The notes under the pieces were generated by a model, which made no database searches, was not told the origin of the DNA, and was given only the letters and a program-made list of their open reading frames with translations. Made by a program: the position numbers and the translations under genes. Shown here one piece after another: positions 59,719-64,000 of a stretch of DNA of 64,000 bases. The stretch lies in assembly GCF_039525805.1 (NCBI RefSeq), contig NZ_BAAAHZ010000008.1; one strand, 5' to 3'. Numbering within the stretch: the stretch's first letter is position 1; each line of letters starts with the position of its first letter. Source of the DNA: Dietzia natronolimnaea (GTDB lineage Bacteria; Actinomycetota; Actinomycetes; Mycobacteriales; Mycobacteriaceae).

Positions 59719-60681
59719 ATGCGTTCAGATTCGGACCTGGTGGTGCACGTCGAGGGCCTAGTCAAGACATTCGGCGCCACCCGGGCCCTCGACGGCCTGG
59801 ACCTGGACGTACGCCGAGGCGAGGTGCACGGCTTCCTGGGCCCCAACGGCTCGGGCAAGTCCACCACCATCAGGATCCTGCTCGGTCTGATGCGGTCCGA
59901 TTCGGGACGGGTGACCCTCTTCGGGCGCGACCCGTGGCGGGACGCTGTCGAGCTACACGCCAGGTTGGCGTACGTCCCGGGGGAGGTGACGCTGTGGCCA
60001 CGTCTGACCGGGGGACAGTGCATCGACATCCTGGGGCGCGCACTGGGCGGACTGGACCCGGCACGCCGCGAGGAGTTGATCGGCCGCTTCCGCCTGGACC
60101 CCACCAAGCGCACCCGGGACTACTCCAAGGGCAACCGGCAGAAGGTCTCGCTCGTCGCGGCCCTTGCGTCCGGCGCCGAACTGCTCGTGCTGGACGAGCC
60201 CACCTCCGGGCTGGATCCACTCATGGAGCAGGTGTTCCAGGAGTGCGTCCGTGAGGCCGTCGACGGCGGTTCCACCGTGCTGCTCTCCAGCCACATCATG
60301 GGTGAGGTCGAGGCGCTGGCCGATCGGGTGAGCATCATCCGCGACGGCCGCACGATCAGCTCGGGCACCCTGGGCGACCTGCGCCGCCACACCACCACGG
60401 AGGTCCACGCCGTCACCGACACCGACCCCCGCGCACTGCAGACCGTCGGCGGGGTCGACGGTCTGCGGTTGGAGCGCTCCGGGGACGGGCGGTTCGACGT
60501 CCGCTGCCACGTTCCCGCCGGGCGGCTCGCCGAGGTGACCGGGATCCTGCACGCGGCCGGCATACACACCCTCACAGCGACACCGCCCAGTCTGGACGAC
60601 CTCTTCCTCTCCGCCTACTCGGGCGCGGGGGCCGCGGAGGGACCTGCGGAAGCGAGCACGACCCCGGGCAGGTCACGGTGA
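59719..60681 (+). CDS. ABC exporter ATP-binding subunit
   Basis: 320-residue ATPase of the ABC-2 (drug/polyketide exporter) type. Walker A GPNGSGKST (41-49), Walker B LLVLDEPTSGLDP and H-loop SSHIMGE are standard. The signature motif reads YSKGNRQK instead of LSGGQ, as in the exporter subgroup with YSxGxxQ. The C-terminal 80 residues are the usual regulatory extension. ATG 59719 has GAAGGGA 7 bases upstream. It overlaps the permease (GTGA). Confidence 0.9.
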   Translation: MRSDSDLVVHVEGLVKTFGATRALDGLDLDVRRGEVHGFLGPNGSGKSTTIRILLGLMRSDSGRVTLFGRDPWRDAVELHARLAYVPGEVTLWPRLTGGQCIDILGRALGGLDPARREELIGRFRLDPTKRTRDYSKGNRQKVSLVAALASGAELLVLDEPTSGLDPLMEQVFQECVREAVDGGSTVLLSSHIMGEVEALADRVSIIRDGRTISSGTLGDLRRHTTTEVHAVTDTDPRALQTVGGVDGLRLERSGDGRFDVRCHVPAGRLAEVTGILHAAGIHTLTATPPSLDDLFLSAYSGAGAAEGPAEASTTPGRSR

Positions 60682-62258
60682 ACAGCGCGCTCGCCGGCAC
60701 CGGCCTGCTGGTCCGGATCGACCTCCGGACGGGGTGGCGGTCGGCCGCCGCGTGGGTCCTCGGCCTGGTCTCGCTGTATCTGCTCACCGGCGTCTCGATA
60801 GCGGCGCTGTACGACACCCCGGAGAAACTCGCCACCTACTCCGCGTCCCTGGGCGAGGCGATGGTGATGCTCAACGGCCGCGTGGCCGGGCTCGACACCC
60901 TGGGCGGGGTCATGATGAACGAGTTCGCGTTCTTCGCCTCCTTCGCGATCCCGATCATGGCGATTGCCCTGACCGCTCGGTCCACCCGCCGGGAGGAGGA
61001 GACCGGCAGGACGGAACTCCTCCTGTCCGCCCGGACGGGTCGGCTCGCCCCGGTCACGGCGGCCCTCGTCGTCGTCGCCGGCGTGTTCCTCCTCCTCGGC
61101 GCCGGAATCTGGGTGTCGACGCTCGCCATCCCGGTCGACCGGACCGGGGCCGCGCTCTACGCGGCGTCGATCGTCGCCACCGGATGGGTGTACGCCGCTG
61201 CCACTGCCGTGCTCGCGCAGGTGGTGGCCCACAACCGCACCGTGTGGGCGACGGGCATGACCTTGGCCGGACTCACCCTCGTCCTGCGGGGGATCGGGGA
61301 CGCCAACGAGAACTGGGTGAGCTGGACCTCCCCCCTGGGGTGGCACGGGCTGGTCCGGCCGTTCGGGGACCCCTCCGCACTCCCGCTGGTGGTGGCCGTG
61401 GTGACGGCCGGAGTTCTGTCCGCAGCCGCCCTGTGGCTCTCCGGTCGCCGCGACGTCGGCGCCGGGTTGGTGCCGGCCCGTACCGGTTCGGCCACGGCGT
61501 CGAGGTGGCGGGCGTCCGAGCTCGGCGTGGCGGTGCACCAGCACCTCGGTGCGTTCATCGGATGGACGGTCGGGGTCGTGGCGCTCATGACCATGTACGG
61601 CGCCCTGATGAATGTCGTGGTCGAGGCGATCATGTCCAACCCCGCCCTCGCGGCCTTCCTGGTCGAGTCCCCGGCCCTCGTCGACTCCCTCGTGCAGATG
61701 CTCGTCGTGTTCGTCGGGATCCTCGGCGCGGGGTTCGCCCTCCAGACCCTCGGTGGACTGCGGGGGGAGGAGACCACGGGACGGTTGGAGCTCGAACTCG
61801 CGGCCGGCCGCTCGAGATGGTCACTGTTGGCCCTGCACACCGCTGTGGTCGCCGCGGGCGCCGTCCTGGTCGTGGTGGCGGGTTCCGCGGCCTTCGCGCT
61901 GGCCACCTCCGTCGCCCTCGACGACCCGGACTCACTGGGGCGCATCGTCGCGGCCGGGTCCTGGCAGGTGCCGGCCGCGCTCGTGTTCGTCGGGGTGTCG
62001 GTGGCCCTGTTCGGGTGGGTACCCCGCATGCAGGCCCTGGCCTGGGCGCTGTTCGCCGTCTCCGCGGTCGTCACGTTCATGGGCCCCACCCTCAGACTCA
62101 CCGAGTCCCAGATGCGCCTGTCACCGTTCGGTGCGGTGGGGCGGGCCCCCGTCGGGCCGGTCGACACGATCGGGGTGGCGGTACTGCTGCTTGTGGCGGT
62201 CGCCCTGGTGGGCGCGGGGCTGGTCGGGTTCCGTCGGCGCGACGTGCCGCGGACGTGA
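60678..62258 (+). CDS. ABC exporter permease, polyketide-antibiotic exporter type
   Basis: 526-residue permease with about 12 membrane helices in two related halves. Each half begins with a helix after a G-W segment (TGWRSAAAWVLGLVSLYLL; GAFIGWTVGVVALMTMYGA) and later carries TRREEETGRTELLLSAR or GEETTGRLELELAAGRSRW, the elbow-helix repeat of this family. It works with the ATPase just upstream to export a lipophilic compound, possibly an antibiotic (inference). Start: GTG 60678. Confidence 0.88.
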   Translation: MNSALAGTGLLVRIDLRTGWRSAAAWVLGLVSLYLLTGVSIAALYDTPEKLATYSASLGEAMVMLNGRVAGLDTLGGVMMNEFAFFASFAIPIMAIALTARSTRREEETGRTELLLSARTGRLAPVTAALVVVAGVFLLLGAGIWVSTLAIPVDRTGAALYAASIVATGWVYAAATAVLAQVVAHNRTVWATGMTLAGLTLVLRGIGDANENWVSWTSPLGWHGLVRPFGDPSALPLVVAVVTAGVLSAAALWLSGRRDVGAGLVPARTGSATASRWRASELGVAVHQHLGAFIGWTVGVVALMTMYGALMNVVVEAIMSNPALAAFLVESPALVDSLVQMLVVFVGILGAGFALQTLGGLRGEETTGRLELELAAGRSRWSLLALHTAVVAAGAVLVVVAGSAAFALATSVALDDPDSLGRIVAAGSWQVPAALVFVGVSVALFGWVPRMQALAWALFAVSAVVTFMGPTLRLTESQMRLSPFGAVGRAPVGPVDTIGVAVLLLVAVALVGAGLVGFRRRDVPRT

Positions 62259-62340
62259 CCGCCGAGCTGACACACTGACCACACAGCTGTAGACGATCCG
62301 GCCGACGACGGCCCGATCTGACATCACCCGGGAGGATCAC

Positions 62341-63216
62341 ATGTCGGACGAGTTCGATCGAGACCGGCTGGGCGCAGCCCTGGCGGCCGTCGAGGACTGG
62401 CCGGTGGACAACGTCTCGGCAGCGGTCGTCGGTCCGGAGGGGCTGCTGGCCGTGCGTGGCGACGAGGACCGCGTCTACCGTCTCGCCTCGGTGACCAAAC
62501 CGATAGTGGCCGTGGCCGCGCTCCTCGCTGTCGAGGAGGAGGCGATCTCCCTCGACGAGGCCGCCGGGCCCGAGGGCTCGACCGTCCGCCACCTGTTGGC
62601 CCACGCATCCGGTCTGGACTTCAGTGATCGCGGGAAGGTGCGCGCCGGGCCGGGGGAGCGACGCATCTACTCCTCGGCCGGTTTCGAGGTGCTCGCGGAT
62701 CACATCGCCGACGCCACGGGGATCGCCTTCCCCGACTACCTCACCGAGGCCGTGTGTCAGCCGCTCGGGATGGGATCGACGGTGCTCGAGGGCTCGGCCG
62801 GACACGGTGCCTCGGCCAGCCTCGCCGACCTGGTCGACTTCGCGACCGAACTCGTGGCACCGCGGCTCCTGGCGCCCGAGACACTGGAGGAGGCGGTGAA
62901 CGAGCAGTTCCGCGGCCTCGACGGCGTCGTGCCCGGTTACGGAATGCACAAACCGTGTCCGTGGGGTCTGGGGTTCGAACTCCGGGAGGCCAAGTATCCC
63001 CACTGGACCGGCCAGCACAATTCTCCCGGAACCTTCGGGCACTTCGGACAGTCGGGCACGTTGCTGTGGGTGCAGCCCGAGATCGAGACGGCCCTGGTCG
63101 TGCTCACCGACCGCGACTTCGGGGACTGGGCCAAGCCGCTGTGGCCGGAGCTGTCGGACAGGGTGGTGGACGCCGCAACCCGTCGCAGCCGCCCGGAGGA
63201 CTCCCTCGGGGGCTGA
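62341..63216 (+). CDS. Serine hydrolase (beta-lactamase-like)
   Basis: 291-residue soluble member of the class C beta-lactamase/esterase family. SxxK is SVTK in YRLASVTKPIVAV (about 54); the second motif is YSSAGFE and the third GHFGQSG. There is no signal peptide. ATG 62341 has GGGAGGA 6 bases upstream, so unlike many neighbours it has a leader. It follows the ABC exporter after 82 bases and may or may not share its transcript. Confidence 0.85.
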   Translation: MSDEFDRDRLGAALAAVEDWPVDNVSAAVVGPEGLLAVRGDEDRVYRLASVTKPIVAVAALLAVEEEAISLDEAAGPEGSTVRHLLAHASGLDFSDRGKVRAGPGERRIYSSAGFEVLADHIADATGIAFPDYLTEAVCQPLGMGSTVLEGSAGHGASASLADLVDFATELVAPRLLAPETLEEAVNEQFRGLDGVVPGYGMHKPCPWGLGFELREAKYPHWTGQHNSPGTFGHFGQSGTLLWVQPEIETALVVLTDRDFGDWAKPLWPELSDRVVDAATRRSRPEDSLGG

Positions 63217-63237
63217 CGCACCCTCCTCGCCGACACG

Positions 63238-63260
63238 CCGCCGGGGACTCACACCGGCGG
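63238..63260. terminator. Hairpin after the serine hydrolase
   Basis: CCGCCGG pairs with CCGGCGG (7 bp, 9-base loop), 21 bases past the stop codon. It is short, so confidence is moderate. Confidence 0.5.
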
Positions 63261-63329
63261 GATTACGGTGCTGTAACTTTGCTGAGAATGCAGAAGTGTC
63301 GCTGGTGTAATTCGTTCACTTGAGGCACA

Positions 63330-63344
63330 GTTGTGTACTACAAC
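63330..63344. promoter_or_regulatory. Inverted repeat upstream of the DUF3145 gene
   Basis: GTTGT-5 bases-ACAAC in an A+T-richer promoter region (63300-63365). It could be an operator; -10 and -35 assignments are not clear. Confidence 0.35.
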
Positions 63345-63420
63345 CACATACGAATCATCGTTCACACGATATCGCGAGGTCGTTGGGGAAGACGTCCCTC
63401 AGTGAGTCGGGAGTGAAGCG

Positions 63421-63930
63421 ATGTCTGATCTGAACCATTTCGCGGATACGACGACCGGCGTGGTGTTCATCCATGCCGCGCCTACCGCGTTGTGCCCTCA
63501 CGTCGAGTGGGCTCTCGCGAGCACCCTCGACGCGTCCTCCGCCATGCGTTGGGAGGACCAGCCGGCCCAGCCGGGCGCCCGCAAGGCGATCGTCGACTGG
63601 ATCGGTCCGGTCGGCACCGGTGCTCGCCTGGCCGATTCGCTGGCCAAGTGGTCGATGTTGGCCTTCGAGGTCACCGAGGACCCGAGCGACCTTGTCGACG
63701 GCGAACGCTTCTCGCACACCCCGGAACTCGGGATGTGGCGAGGCCAGACGGGCGCGAGCGGGGACGTGGTGATCGGGGAGAACAGGCTCCGGCACCTCAT
63801 GGCCGCAGGCCCCGCCGCGTTCCACGCCTCGGTGGACGCCGAACTCGGCACCGCATGGGACCGCGCGCTGGAGCCGCTCCGCGGGCATCCCGCCGCTGCC
63901 GAGGTCACCTGGCTCTCCCGCGTCGGCTGA
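63421..63930 (+). CDS. DUF3145 family protein
   Basis: 169-residue actinobacterial protein of unknown function, recognised by its family-like opening (TTGVVFIHAAPTALCPHVEW) and HTPELGMWRGQTGASGDVVIGENRLR. It lacks signal or membrane segments, so it is cytoplasmic. The ATG at 63421 has GGGAG 7 bases upstream. The family is near-universal in mycolic-acid actinobacteria as far as I recall, which suggests a core role. Confidence 0.88.
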   Translation: MSDLNHFADTTTGVVFIHAAPTALCPHVEWALASTLDASSAMRWEDQPAQPGARKAIVDWIGPVGTGARLADSLAKWSMLAFEVTEDPSDLVDGERFSHTPELGMWRGQTGASGDVVIGENRLRHLMAAGPAAFHASVDAELGTAWDRALEPLRGHPAAAEVTWLSRVG

Positions 63931-63969
63931 CGAGCGCCGACAGGCCGGTTCCGCTCGGCGATCCCCGAC

Positions 63970-64000
63970 TCACGACGACTCGCCGACGAACGCCCGCACC
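63970..64000 (-). CDS. Possible C-terminal end of a gene running out of the window
   Basis: On the minus strand one frame reads VRAFVGESS and then TGA (complement of 63970-63972). It looks like a protein C-terminus, but 9 codons are too few to identify. Confidence 0.25.
   Translation of the reverse strand, partial: VRAFVGESS

Overview
The window is a stretch of high-G+C actinobacterial chromosome. Gene content and order point to the mycolic-acid bacteria (Mycobacteriales). The block nadD-rsfS-gpgP-degV-comEA-comEC-holA/rpsT/lepA/hemW/hrcA-dnaJ-rsmE-phoH-ybeY-CBS protein-era-recO-uppS/zur-smtB/glyS/dgt/dnaG follows what I remember of Mycobacterium tuberculosis Rv2342-Rv2421, apart from local inversions and insertions. 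A wax-ester/diacylglycerol acyltransferase with a lysine-rich tail, a DUF3145 gene and corynebacterial-looking primase features make Dietzia or a close relative my best guess. This is inference; no rRNA is present.

Layout. 1-2.7 kb: the end of an acyl-CoA ligase gene, a TetR regulator and a convergent iron-type alcohol dehydrogenase. 3.1-6.5 kb: a TrkH/KtrA potassium uptake pair and a Ca2+/cation antiporter. 6.6-13.1 kb: RecQ-type helicase, serine hydrolase, methyltransferase, glutamate decarboxylase and a short-chain dehydrogenase. 13.2-23.1 kb: proA, a MoxR/VWA pair, then nadD to holA, mostly with overlapping stop and start codons. 23.2-30.8 kb: rpsT, a PemK-like protein, an EthD-like protein, lepA, a CGNR protein, a TSUP exporter, an M3 peptidase and two tiny membrane proteins. 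30.8-41.1 kb: the acyltransferase, hemW and a long co-directional run hrcA to era. 41.1-48.6 kb: esterase, recO, uppS, the zinc regulators zur-smtB facing glyS, a YdcF-type protein and dgt. 48.6-55.4 kb: serine hydrolase, a TPM-domain protein, dnaG and a secreted Ig-like protein. 55.4-64 kb: two tRNA genes, a short A+T-richer insert with two orphan genes, three hydrolases, an ABC exporter and a DUF3145 gene.

As a whole this is mostly housekeeping: replication (dnaG, holA), translation (glyS, rpsT, lepA, era, ybeY, rsfS, rsmE, two tRNAs), protein folding control (hrcA, dnaJ), cell-wall lipid carrier (uppS), NAD and proline synthesis, and zinc homeostasis. Accessory genes, many of them hydrolases, are scattered between. 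I found no CRISPR array, integrase, transposase or complete phage.

The most informative things beyond routine annotation are: (i) a wax-ester synthase with a histone-H1-like tail of about 230 residues; (ii) at least nine genes whose start codon lies 6-7 nt after a TANNNT element, i.e. likely leaderless mRNAs; (iii) a primase whose zinc-ribbon ligands are mostly substituted; (iv) a 27-codon membrane-peptide gene with a perfect Shine-Dalgarno sequence; (v) an A+T-richer pocket right after a tRNA gene.
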